From assembly GCF_900106035.1 (NCBI RefSeq), contig NZ_FNUC01000003.1, positions 2,101,501 to 2,165,500 on the forward strand: DNA of 64,000 nt, written 5' to 3'. Both the position numbers and the translations under genes were made by a program. This document shows positions 37,265 through 45,506 of the stretch, in pieces. Each line of letters starts with the position of its first letter. Position 1 is the first letter of the stretch. Below the pieces are notes generated by a model. That model had not been told where the DNA came from, made no database searches, and saw only the letters and a program-made list of their open reading frames with translations. Origin of the DNA: Jiangella alba. GTDB taxonomy: Bacteria; Actinomycetota; Actinomycetes; Jiangellales; Jiangellaceae.

Positions 37265-38737
37265 ATGGTCAGAACCCTGTTGTCGCACATCGGCGCCGTG
37301 GCGCGGGCGCACCCGGACGATCCGGCGCTGATCGACGACGGCGAGACCTGGACGTACGCGCAGTTCTGGTCCCGCACCGAGGAGATGGCCCGGGGGCTGC
37401 TCGGCCTGGGGCTGCGACCGGGTGAGCCGGTCGGGATCATCGGACGGAACGAGGCGGCGTACATCGCCGCCTACCTGGGCATCATGCGGGCCGGCCTGGT
37501 CGCGGTCCCCGTCAACACGATGCTCGACCTCGCGTCGATCCGCGACCAGCTCGACCTCGTGGGCGTGCGGACGATCCTGGCCGGCCGGATCCCCGCCGAG
37601 CTCCGGGACGGGCTCGAGGACTCCCACCGGCTCCTGGAGCTGTCCGCGCCGCCCCGGGGGCCGGGCGGCCCGGCGCTGCCGCGGATCGGGCCGGAGGCCA
37701 CCTGCAAGATCATGCTCACCAGCGGTTCGACCGGACGGCCGAAGGGCGTCGAGCACACGCACGGATCGATCTTCCACACGGCGCTGCAGCTGGCGGCGGC
37801 GCTGCCGTTCGACCGCGGCGACCGCGGCCTGGTGTTCCTGCCGCTCTACACCTGCATCCCCGAGCACGTCCTGCCCACCCTGTGCGCCGGCGGATCCCTG
37901 GAGATCCTGCCAGGCTTCGACGTCGAGCGGGTCGCCGACGCCTGCACCCGGGCGACGACGTTCGACGCCGTGCCGACGATCCTCAGCCGGCTGATCGAAC
38001 ACGCGCCACTGGAGCGGCTCGCGGGGCTCCGGTGGATCATGTTCGCCTCCGAGCCGATGCCGGTCCACCTGCTCCGGACCTGGTGGGAGGTGCTGCCAGG
38101 GGTGCAGACGCACCAGTTCTACGGGCTGACCGAGCTGGTACCCGTCACCTTCGCGACACACGCCATGCTGCGGGCCGAGCCCTCGACCGTCGGGCGCGCC
38201 TTCCCGACGACCGAGGTGGCGCTCGACCCGCTGGAGGGCCACGGCGACGGCGGCGAGATCCTTGCCGCCGCCCCGAGCCGCATGCGCGGGTACTTCGGCG
38301 ACGCCGCGGCGACCGACGGCGCGCTGACGTCGACGGGCGCGCTGCGCACGGGGGACATCGGCCGGGTCGACGACCGCGGGCTGGTGTTCCTCACCGGCCG
38401 GCTCAAGGACATCATCATCTCGGGCGGCCTCAACGTCGCTCCGGCCGAGATCGAGGCGGCGGCGTTCGGCCACGGAGGCGTCCAGGAGGCGATCGTCGTG
38501 GGGATCCCGAGCGTTCGGTGGGGCGAGACCCCGGTGGTCGTCGCCGTGCCGAAGGCGGGCTCCGGACTCACCGCCGAGGGCCTGCTCCGGCACTGCCGCG
38601 AGGCGCTGCCGAGCTTCAAGCGTCCGTCGGCGGCCGCGCTGGTGCCGAGCCTGCCGGTCACCGGGATCGGCAAGGGCGACAAGGCGGCGGTGAAGCGGCT
38701 GATCGCGGACGGGACGATCGAGCTCGTGGGCGCGTGA
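37265..38737 (+). CDS. AMP-forming acyl-CoA ligase (2-hydroxyisobutyryl-CoA-ligase-like), paralogue 2
   Basis: Second ANL ligase, 490 residues, clearly paralogous and equal in length to the one at 29939. P-loop MLTSGSTGRPKGVEHTH, FYGLTELVPVT in the acyl pocket region (LYGMTEVLPLS in paralogue 1), hinge GRLKDIIISGGLNVAPAE and catalytic lysine in VTGIGKGDKAAV. Last gene of the operon, directly after the TPP lyase; the lyase-ligase pair matches the arrangement described for actinobacterial 2-hydroxyisobutyrate degradation. The pocket differences suggest the two ligases activate different acids. It ends only 5 bases from the convergent GntR gene. Confidence 0.85.
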   Translation: MVRTLLSHIGAVARAHPDDPALIDDGETWTYAQFWSRTEEMARGLLGLGLRPGEPVGIIGRNEAAYIAAYLGIMRAGLVAVPVNTMLDLASIRDQLDLVGVRTILAGRIPAELRDGLEDSHRLLELSAPPRGPGGPALPRIGPEATCKIMLTSGSTGRPKGVEHTHGSIFHTALQLAAALPFDRGDRGLVFLPLYTCIPEHVLPTLCAGGSLEILPGFDVERVADACTRATTFDAVPTILSRLIEHAPLERLAGLRWIMFASEPMPVHLLRTWWEVLPGVQTHQFYGLTELVPVTFATHAMLRAEPSTVGRAFPTTEVALDPLEGHGDGGEILAAAPSRMRGYFGDAAATDGALTSTGALRTGDIGRVDDRGLVFLTGRLKDIIISGGLNVAPAEIEAAAFGHGGVQEAIVVGIPSVRWGETPVVVAVPKAGSGLTAEGLLRHCREALPSFKRPSAAALVPSLPVTGIGKGDKAAVKRLIADGTIELVGA

Positions 38738-38742
38738 CGACC

Positions 38743-39732
38743 TCAGCCCACGCGGGCGGGCGTCGCCGGCGCGGGCGCGGCCTGGCCGAGCGACGGCGCC
38801 GCGCCACGCTTGAGGTCCTGCATGTCGCGGACGACGTCGCTGACCATGCGGATGGACGCGGCGTCGAGCACGTTGCCGAACTCCATGACCTTGACCCGGC
38901 CCTCGAGCTGCTCGCGCAGCTCGCCCAGGCCGTCGGGGATCACGACGAGGTCGATGCCTTCGAGGTCCTTGTCCTCGATGCCGTCGAGCACCTCGATGTT
39001 CTTGATGCCGGAGTCGCGCAGGGAATCGCGGACGGTGACGGCCTGCTCGTCGGTGCGGTACCAGATGCCGACCGTGCCGTTCTTGGCCACCGAGGCGATC
39101 TGCACCAGCGTCTGGACGTGCGGTGCGACGACGATGGCGACGATCTCGGTGCTGGGGCGGCGCATGAGAGCGCGCACCTCGGCCAGGTGGAAGAACGTCG
39201 TGAGGACGAGGTCGGCGCGCTCTTCCTCGGGCTCGAAGGTGCCGAGCACGAGTGGGCGCACCTTGACGCCGATGTTGGCCTCGAGCTCGCTCGCGAAGTA
39301 CTTGGCGCGGTCGACGTTGCACTCGACGAACGAGACCTTCAGGAGGTCGTCCTCGGCGCGCAGAGCCAGGCTCATGACGAGCGACTGGATCTCGGCCGCG
39401 GACAGGCCGAGCTCGATGCACTCGCGGGTGGCCGCCTCGAGCAGCTGCCTGGCCTGGTCGCGGGCCAGCGAGCCCTCGCGCTCGGGACCTGGCCCGACGA
39501 CGATCGTCCCGGTACGTCCGCGTCCCTCGACCAGGCCGATCTCGCCGAGCTCGGCGTAGGCCCGGGCGACGGTGTTGCGGTTGATGTGGAGGTTGTCGGC
39601 GAGGAGGCGGGCACTGGGCAGGGCTTGGCCGGGCGCGAGGTCGCCGGTCTCGATCATGAACGACAACTGCGTGACGATCTGCCGGTAGATGGGCACATCG
39701 GAGTGCAGGCTCACCTGAATCTTGTCGACCAC
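38743..39732 (-). CDS. GntR-family transcriptional regulator with a large C-terminal effector-like domain
   Basis: DNA-binding regulator, 329 residues. The N-terminal winged helix is plain: YRQIVTQLSFMIETGDLAPG, then LPSARLLADNLHINRNTVAR and the wing VEGRGRTGTIVV. The remaining about 230 residues form a two-lobed alpha/beta region (KVSFVECNVDRAKYFASELE, LVLTTFFHLAEV, GTVGIWYRTDEQAV) that looks ligand-binding but that I cannot assign to a named domain. GTG 39732 has a GAGGGAGAG site. It sits between the mutase operon and the peptide-importer operon and is the only regulator inside the catabolic island, so it is the candidate for the shared CCTA-N6-TAGG sites. Confidence 0.82.
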   Translation of the reverse strand: MVDKIQVSLHSDVPIYRQIVTQLSFMIETGDLAPGQALPSARLLADNLHINRNTVARAYAELGEIGLVEGRGRTGTIVVGPGPEREGSLARDQARQLLEAATRECIELGLSAAEIQSLVMSLALRAEDDLLKVSFVECNVDRAKYFASELEANIGVKVRPLVLGTFEPEEERADLVLTTFFHLAEVRALMRRPSTEIVAIVVAPHVQTLVQIASVAKNGTVGIWYRTDEQAVTVRDSLRDSGIKNIEVLDGIEDKDLEGIDLVVIPDGLGELREQLEGRVKVMEFGNVLDAASIRMVSDVVRDMQDLKRGAAPSLGQAAPAPATPARVG

Positions 39733-39816
39733 TGCTCGCTCTCCCTCTACGGAAGGACGTATCCGCCCAGCACAAGTACACCACTGCCGCTGCGTCGAGT
39801 CGACCTAGCCGGGTGA

Positions 39817-39832
39817 GCTCAAACAGCTGAGC
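39817..39832. promoter_or_regulatory. Palindrome GCTCA-AACAGC-TGAGC upstream of the GntR gene
   Basis: A 5-6-5 dyad with the same geometry as the CCTA-N6-TAGG sites but different arms, about 85 bp before the GntR start codon. It could be an autoregulatory operator; the support is only position and symmetry. Confidence 0.35.
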
Positions 39833-40069
39833 GGGTTCCGCCACCCCTTTTGACACAGATCATAGGGCGAATCGGCCCCACCGGCGCGTTCGGCGGCTGC
39901 CGGCGCGTCGGGCGGGTGCTGGAACGATCCGGCTTCCGCCCCTGGTCGGCCGTCGCTCTCGAGGCGCCGGAAGATCACCGAGCTCCAGCGCCGGTTGGCG
40001 CCGCCAGGCCAGTGGACCGTGCCTGTGGGCAGGTGCGTCGTCCGCCGCTCGCCGGCCTGTGCAATTTCA

Positions 40070-40085
40070 TCCTAAGGTGATAGAT
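40070..40085. promoter_or_regulatory. Degenerate CCTA-N6-TAG site upstream of the importer operon
   Basis: TCCTA-AGGTGA-TAGAT keeps CCTA and TAG at the correct spacing but not the outer bases. It lies about 330 bp before the first binding-protein gene, in the same gap as the site at 40239. It is listed as a weak member of the motif family. Confidence 0.3.
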
Positions 40086-40238
40086 CTGTATCGGCCCGGT
40101 CGACCAACCCTCAGCGTGTCACTCACGTGGCCGGCGTGGTTGCCGGATGGCGTTGACCAGCTCCACCTGCTGGCGTGGTTTCGGCCCGAAGTCAGGCGTG
40201 TTGCCTGGATATCGACTGCCTGTCTCGGGCTTGGGTTG

Positions 40239-40284
40239 AACCACTTAACTAGGTCTTGACAGGCATAAGCAATCAGACAATGCT
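40239..40284 (+). promoter_or_regulatory. Probable promoter of the importer operon with a half-conserved operator
   Basis: AACCA-CTTAAC-TAGGT (40239-40254) keeps the right half TAGGT and the AACTAGG heptamer also found in the dgdA palindrome. It abuts a consensus -35 TTGACA (40256-40261), followed after 17 bases by AATGCT (40279-40284). The leader to ATG 40404 would be about 115 bases. Promoter elements are by eye only. Confidence 0.45.
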
Positions 40285-40403
40285 GTGCTCCACGTTACGA
40301 CATGGGCCAGCTAGACACAGGCCGGAGCGACGAGAACCAGGCTCTTCGCGGAGTCCCGTGAGGGGACGCGGATTCTCTGCCACGACAACCGAATGGTGTT
40401 GAG

Positions 40404-42065
40404 ATGTCCGAGACGAACCGTGTTCCGAAGCGCGGACGGCGCCGCGCGCAGATCATGTCGGGCGTCCTCGGCGTCGCGCTGCTCGCGGCGTGCGCCGGCG
40501 GCGGTGGCGGCGCCGGCGACCAGGATCCCGCCAGCGGCGATGCCAGGCCGGCCGACGCGGCCAGGACGGTGGACCCGGGCCAACCGGTCTCGGACCAGCA
40601 GATCCCGCACCTGAACGTGGGTCTGGCCGGCAAGGTGACGCTGGTCGACCCGGCGGAGAACATGGAGTCGGGGCTGTTCGTCAACCAGCTCGGCCTGGAG
40701 CCGCTGCTGCGGATCGACCCCGAGGGTCAGCTGCAGCCGTGGCTGGCCACCGAGTGGGAGCAGGTCAGCGACACCGTCTACGAGTACACGCTGCGCGAGG
40801 GCGTGACGTTCTGGGACGGTACCGAGCTGACCGCCGAGGACGTCAAGTACTCCTGGGACCATGTGCGCGCGCCGGAGAGCCGGCGGGCCAACTACTTCAC
40901 CACGGTCGACACCATCGAGGTCGTGGACTCGTACACGGTGCGGGTCACCCTGACACAGCCGGACGCGTCGTGGCAGTACGTGCCGGCCATGTGGTACTCG
41001 GTGATCTTCCAGAAGAAGTTCGCCGAAGAGGCCGGCGACGCCTTCGGCCAGCCGGGCACCCTGCTGGTGGCGACGGGTCCGTGGAAGTTCGACAGCGTCA
41101 ACCCGGCCACCGGCATGGAGCTGTCGGCCCACGAGGACTACTGGGGCGGCAAGCCCCCGGTCGACCGCATCTCGATCAAGGCCTTCGCCGACGACAACAG
41201 CATGGCGCTGGCGCTGCGCTCCGGGGCGATCGACATCACCCCGACGGTGGCCGGCCCCACCGGCTTCGACGCCGCCGCCGGCGGCAACTCCGTCACGACG
41301 GTGCCGACCTGTGCCAACACGCTGCTCAGCATTCCCACGCAGAGTGAGCCGTGGAACGACGTGCACGTGCGCCGGGCGGTCGCGTACGCGATCAACCAGG
41401 AGGACATCATCGCGGCGGCCCAGGGCGCCGCGGCCGGACCGGCCGAGCACGTGATCTCGGAGCGGCTGCTGCAGACGCTCGGCTCCGGCGAGGAGATCGA
41501 CGCGGCGCTCGAGGGGGTGCCGACCCACTCGTTCGACGTGGAGGCCGCCGAGGCCGAGCTGGCGCAGTCGTCGGTCCCGGACGGGTTCAGCTACGACCTC
41601 ACGGTGGTCGCGGCGTCGGCCCCCATCGCCGAGGTGATCGCCGCTCAGCTGGGCGAGATCGGCATCGACATCACCGTCGCGGTGCTCCAGGACACCGCGT
41701 ACTACGCCGCCCTCGGCGAGGACGAGAAGCCGTTCACGTTCTTCGCGACCGGTCCCTGCTCGCCCGACCCGAGCTGGGCCGCCCTGTTCGTGGACACCGA
41801 CGAGGCCGGGCAGCCGGTCGGACTGAACTTCGCCGAGTACGCGCCGCCGGAGGTGACGCGGCTGCTCGCCGACGGGCTGCTGGAGCAGGACCCGAAGGAA
41901 CGGCTGGGCATCTACGCGGAGGTGCTCCGGCACCTGGGCGAGGACGTTCCCTACGTGCCGCTCTACGCCGAGGGCAACACCTACGGCTCGACCGACTACG
42001 ACCTGGTCGAGTTCAGCAGCTTCTGGTCCAACCTGCCCTGGGTGCTGAACCTCGTCCCCAGGTAG
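40404..42065 (+). CDS. Peptide-binding lipoprotein (SBP family 5), tandem copy 1
   Basis: Extracytoplasmic binding protein, 553 residues. A twin-basic N-region (KRGRRRAQ) precedes the hydrophobic core and lipobox LLAAC, then a Gly-rich linker. The body has family-5 segments: YEYTLREGVTFWDGTELTAE, VKYSWDHVRAPES, QPDASWQYVPAMWYSVIFQK, GPWKFDSVNP and HVRRAVAYAINQ. First of three side-by-side paralogues that share one permease pair and one fused ATPase, implying a transporter that accepts a family of related peptides. Its partners upstream and downstream are peptidases, so oligopeptides are the likely cargo. ATG 40404 lacks a strong ribosome site (GTTGAG). Confidence 0.86.
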   Translation: MSETNRVPKRGRRRAQIMSGVLGVALLAACAGGGGGAGDQDPASGDARPADAARTVDPGQPVSDQQIPHLNVGLAGKVTLVDPAENMESGLFVNQLGLEPLLRIDPEGQLQPWLATEWEQVSDTVYEYTLREGVTFWDGTELTAEDVKYSWDHVRAPESRRANYFTTVDTIEVVDSYTVRVTLTQPDASWQYVPAMWYSVIFQKKFAEEAGDAFGQPGTLLVATGPWKFDSVNPATGMELSAHEDYWGGKPPVDRISIKAFADDNSMALALRSGAIDITPTVAGPTGFDAAAGGNSVTTVPTCANTLLSIPTQSEPWNDVHVRRAVAYAINQEDIIAAAQGAAAGPAEHVISERLLQTLGSGEEIDAALEGVPTHSFDVEAAEAELAQSSVPDGFSYDLTVVAASAPIAEVIAAQLGEIGIDITVAVLQDTAYYAALGEDEKPFTFFATGPCSPDPSWAALFVDTDEAGQPVGLNFAEYAPPEVTRLLADGLLEQDPKERLGIYAEVLRHLGEDVPYVPLYAEGNTYGSTDYDLVEFSSFWSNLPWVLNLVPR

Positions 42066-42115
42066 TGGGCCTGTCCCGGTCGAACACCCGTGGTCGTGAG
42101 ACGAGGAGTGAGCGC

Positions 42116-43777
42116 ATGTCCGAAACGACGAGAACCAGGCACGGACGCCGGGCGCGGGTCGTGTCCTGTCTGCTCACCACCGCGCTGCTCGCGGCCTGTG
42201 CAGGGAACGGCCCCGCGGGTGAGGGCGGCGACGGGGCGGCCGGGGGCGGCGAACGGCCGGCGGACACCGCGCGGACGGTGGACCCCGGTCAGCCGGTCTC
42301 GGACGAGCACATCGATCAGCTCACGGTCGGCATTCCCGGCAAGGTGACACTCGTCGACCCGGCCGACAACATGGAGGCGGGACTCAACGTCAACCAGCTC
42401 GGACTGGAGCCGCTGCTGCGGATCGCCCCGGACGGAAGCCTGCAGCCGTGGCTGGCCACCGAGTGGGAGCAGGTCAGCGACACCGTCTACGAGTACACGC
42501 TGCGCGAGGGCGTGACGTTCTGGGACGGCACCGAGCTCACGGCCGAGGACGTCAAGTACTCCTGGGACCACCTGCGGGCGCCGGAGAGCCGGCGAGCGAC
42601 GTACTTTGCCGCGGTCGACACCATCGAGGCCGTCGACGCCGACACGGTGCGGGTCACGCTGAAGCAGCCGGACGCGTCGTGGCAGTACACGCCGGCCATG
42701 TGGTACTCGGTGATCTTCCAGAAGGCGTACGCCGAGGAGACCGGCGAGGCCTTCGGCCAGCCGGGCACCCTGCTGGTGGCGACCGGCCCGTGGAAGTTCG
42801 ACAGCGTCAACCCCGCCAGCGGCATGGAGCTGTCGGCGTACGAGGGCTACTGGGGCGGGAAGCCGCCGATCGACCGGATCTCGGTGAAGTCGTTCGCCGA
42901 CGACAACAGCATGGCGCTGGCGCTGCGGTCCGGTGAGATCGACATCGCGCCCGTCGTCTCGGGGCCGACCGGCTTCGACGCGGCCGCCGGCGGCAACACC
43001 GTCACGACGGTCGAGACCTGCGGCACCGCCAGGCTGAGCATCCCGATGCGGCGGGCGCCGTGGGACGACGTCCACGTGCGCCGGGCGGTGGCCCACGCGA
43101 TCAACCGCGACGACATCGTCGCCGCCGCTCAGGGCGCCGCGGCCGGACCCGCGGTGTACACGATCGCCCCGCAGCTGCTCCGGACGCTCGGCACCGACGA
43201 GGAGGTCGACGCCGCGCTGGAGGAGGTCGGGACCTACCCCTTCGACCTGGAGGCCGCCGAGGCCGAGCTGGCGCAGTCGTCGGTCCCGGACGGGTTCGCC
43301 TTCGACCTCACCATTCCTCCCGCGTCCGCCGCGATCGCCGAGGTGATCGCCGCCCAGCTGGGTGAGATCGGCATCGACCTCAGTGTCGAGGTCCTCCCGG
43401 ACACGGCCTGGTACGCGGCCCTGCGCGAGGACGTCCGGCCGCTGACGTTCTCCGCGACCGGTGCGTGCACGCCCGACCCGGACTGGGACTCGATCTTCTT
43501 CGACACCGACGCTGCCGGCGAGCCGATCGGGCTGAACATGGCCCAGTACGCCTCGCCGGAGGTCACCGCCCTGTGGGCCGAGGGCCTGCTGGAGCAGGAC
43601 CCGGCCGAGCGGTTGCGGATCTACACGGACCTGCAGAAGCAGGTCGCCGAGGACGTTCCCTACGTGTCCCTGTTCGCTGAGGGGACGACGTACGCCTCCA
43701 CCACCTACGACCTCGTCGAATACCACAGCTACTTCTGGATGAACCTGCCGTGGGCGCTGAACCTGGTGCCCAGATGA
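42116..43777 (+). CDS. Peptide-binding lipoprotein (SBP family 5), tandem copy 2
   Basis: Second tandem paralogue, 553 residues, with lipobox LLAAC after a basic N-region (RHGRRAR). It is nearly identical to copy 1 over long blocks (for example YEYTLREGVTFWDGTELTAE and SWQY.PAMWYSVIFQK) but differs around the ligand cavity: TTVETCGTARLSIPMRRAPW replaces the copy 1 TTVPTCANTLLSIPTQSEPW, and LTFSATGACTPDPDWDSIF replaces FTFFATGPCSPDPSWAALF. ATG 42116 has GAGGAG 7 bases upstream and a 50-base gap to copy 1. The differences in the pocket, not the shell, point to altered ligand range. Confidence 0.86.
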   Translation: MSETTRTRHGRRARVVSCLLTTALLAACAGNGPAGEGGDGAAGGGERPADTARTVDPGQPVSDEHIDQLTVGIPGKVTLVDPADNMEAGLNVNQLGLEPLLRIAPDGSLQPWLATEWEQVSDTVYEYTLREGVTFWDGTELTAEDVKYSWDHLRAPESRRATYFAAVDTIEAVDADTVRVTLKQPDASWQYTPAMWYSVIFQKAYAEETGEAFGQPGTLLVATGPWKFDSVNPASGMELSAYEGYWGGKPPIDRISVKSFADDNSMALALRSGEIDIAPVVSGPTGFDAAAGGNTVTTVETCGTARLSIPMRRAPWDDVHVRRAVAHAINRDDIVAAAQGAAAGPAVYTIAPQLLRTLGTDEEVDAALEEVGTYPFDLEAAEAELAQSSVPDGFAFDLTIPPASAAIAEVIAAQLGEIGIDLSVEVLPDTAWYAALREDVRPLTFSATGACTPDPDWDSIFFDTDAAGEPIGLNMAQYASPEVTALWAEGLLEQDPAERLRIYTDLQKQVAEDVPYVSLFAEGTTYASTTYDLVEYHSYFWMNLPWALNLVPR

Positions 43778-43853
43778 CGCAGCAGCAGTCTCTGCCCGGA
43801 GCCGTACCCGTTGCTGTTCACGCGTGGCGTGATCACAGACGAGGAGTGTGCAC

Positions 43854-45506
43854 ATGTCCGGATCGACCAGGAACAGGGGATGGCGGCGGGCCCGCGTCGC
43901 GTCCTGTCTGCTCGGCGCGGCCGTGATCGCGGCCTGTGCCGGCGGCGGATCGGCCGACGACGACCCGGCGAGCGGCGACGGTGAGCAGCCCGGCGCCACG
44001 GGCCGGGACGTGGACGCCGGGAAGCCGGTGTCGGACGAGCCCGTCCCGCACCTCAACGTCGGCATCTCGGGCCAGGTGCCGCTGGTCGACCCGGCCCAGA
44101 ACGTCATGTCGGGGCTGTCCGTCAACATCAACGCGCTGGAGCTGCTGCTGCAGGTCGACGCCGACGGCAACCTCGAGCCGTGGCTGGCGTCGGACTGGGA
44201 GCAGGTCAGCGACACCGTCTACGAGTACACGCTGCGCGACGGCGTGACGTTCTGGGACGGCACCGAGCTGACGTCGGAGGACGTGAAGTACGCCTGGGAG
44301 CGGATGGCGCCGTCGTCCGGCGGGACCAGCACGATCTTCGCCGCCGTCGCGAGCATCGAGGCGCCGGACGAGGACACGGTCCGGGTGACGTTGCTCCAGC
44401 CGGACGCGTCGTGGCAGTACGTGCCCGCGATGTTCTACTCGGCCATCTACCAGAAGGCGCACGCCGAGCAGACCGGGGAGGAGTTCGGGCGCCCGGCCAC
44501 GCTGGCGGTGGGGACCGGCCCGTGGAAGTTCGACAGCCTCAACCCCACCAGCGGGATGGAGCTGTCGGCCTACGAGGGCTACTGGGGCGGGAAGCCGCCG
44601 ATCGACCGGGTGTCGGTCAGGTTCTTCACCGACGACAACAGCATGGCCCTGGCGATGCGGGCCGGTGAGATCGACATCGCCCCGGGCATCGGCCAGCCCG
44701 AGGGATTCGTCGCCGCCGCCGGCACGGCCAGCACCTACACGACGGCCACCTGCGCGACGTCGCTGCTGAGCATGCCGACGCGGACCGCGCCGTGGGACGA
44801 CATCCACGTCCGCCGGGCGGTCGCCCACGCGATCAACCGCGACGACATCATCGCCGCCACCCAGGGGCAGGCGGGGGCGCCGCTGCACACGCTGATCTCC
44901 CCGCAGCTGTTCGAGTCACTCGGGTCCGCCGACGAGGTCGAGGCGGCACTGGACGAGGTCGAGACCTATCCGTTCGACGTCGAGGCCGCCGAGGCCGAGC
45001 TGGCGCAGTCATCGGTCCCGGACGGGTTCGGCTACGACCTCACCATCCCCGGCGCCTACTCCGCGGTCGCCCAGGTGATATCGGCGCAGCTGGCCGAGAT
45101 CGGCATCGACGCCACGGTCGAGGTCGTCCCGGACACGGCGTGGTACGGGATGATCTCCGAGGACGAGCCGATGCTCACCTTCACCGAGACCGGCGCCTGC
45201 ACACCGGACCCCGACTGGGACTCGCTCTTCCTGGACACCGACGACGCGGGTGAGCCGATCGGGCTGAACCTGGCCCAGTACACGCCACCCGAGGTCAAAG
45301 AGCTGCTCAACGAGGGGCTGGTGGAGCAGGACCCGGCCGAGCGGTTGCGCATCTATGCGGAGCTGTCGAAGCGGGTCGCCGAGGACGTGCCGTACGTCCC
45401 GGTGTACGCCGAGGGCAACACCTACGCCTCGGCCGCCTACGACATCGTCGAGTACGACAGCTTCTGGATGAGCTTCCCCTGGCTGCTGAACGTGGTGCCG
45501 CGATGA
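43854..45506 (+). CDS. Peptide-binding lipoprotein (SBP family 5), tandem copy 3
   Basis: Third paralogue, 550 residues, the most diverged of the set, with lipobox VIAAC. ATG 43854 is preferred over GTG 43848 because GAGGAG (43841-43846) is 7 bases before the ATG. Shared blocks are YEYTLRDGVTFWDGTELTSE, PDASWQYVPAMFYSAIYQK and HVRRAVAHAINRDD; it lacks the APESRR segment and has VNINALELLLQVDADGNLEP near the front. Its stop overlaps the permease ATG (ATGA), so it is the copy directly coupled to the transporter. Cargo inferred as peptides. Confidence 0.86.
   Translation: MSGSTRNRGWRRARVASCLLGAAVIAACAGGGSADDDPASGDGEQPGATGRDVDAGKPVSDEPVPHLNVGISGQVPLVDPAQNVMSGLSVNINALELLLQVDADGNLEPWLASDWEQVSDTVYEYTLRDGVTFWDGTELTSEDVKYAWERMAPSSGGTSTIFAAVASIEAPDEDTVRVTLLQPDASWQYVPAMFYSAIYQKAHAEQTGEEFGRPATLAVGTGPWKFDSLNPTSGMELSAYEGYWGGKPPIDRVSVRFFTDDNSMALAMRAGEIDIAPGIGQPEGFVAAAGTASTYTTATCATSLLSMPTRTAPWDDIHVRRAVAHAINRDDIIAATQGQAGAPLHTLISPQLFESLGSADEVEAALDEVETYPFDVEAAEAELAQSSVPDGFGYDLTIPGAYSAVAQVISAQLAEIGIDATVEVVPDTAWYGMISEDEPMLTFTETGACTPDPDWDSLFLDTDDAGEPIGLNLAQYTPPEVKELLNEGLVEQDPAERLRIYAELSKRVAEDVPYVPVYAEGNTYASAAYDIVEYDSFWMSFPWLLNVVPR

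Larger units (their letters stand above)
39733..40403. other. 671-bp intergenic region between the GntR gene and the peptide-importer operon
   Basis: No convincing gene is seen; two short open frames (39850-40080 and 40059-40259) lack ribosome sites and recognisable families. The region holds a GCTCA-AACAGC-TGAGC dyad (39817-39832), two degenerate CCTA-N6-TAGG-like sites (40070-40085, 40239-40254) and a consensus -35 TTGACA at 40256. It probably contains the divergent promoters for the regulator and the importer plus their control sites. Confidence 0.6.

Noticed and set aside
29939-38737. Non-ribosomal peptide synthetase or secondary-metabolite cluster
   Set aside because: The AMP-binding proteins are stand-alone ligases without condensation or carrier domains, and the surrounding genes are degradative.
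39850-40259. Two short overlapping open frames of 76 and 66 codons
   Set aside because: No ribosome sites, no family resemblance, and they overlap likely promoter and operator sequence.
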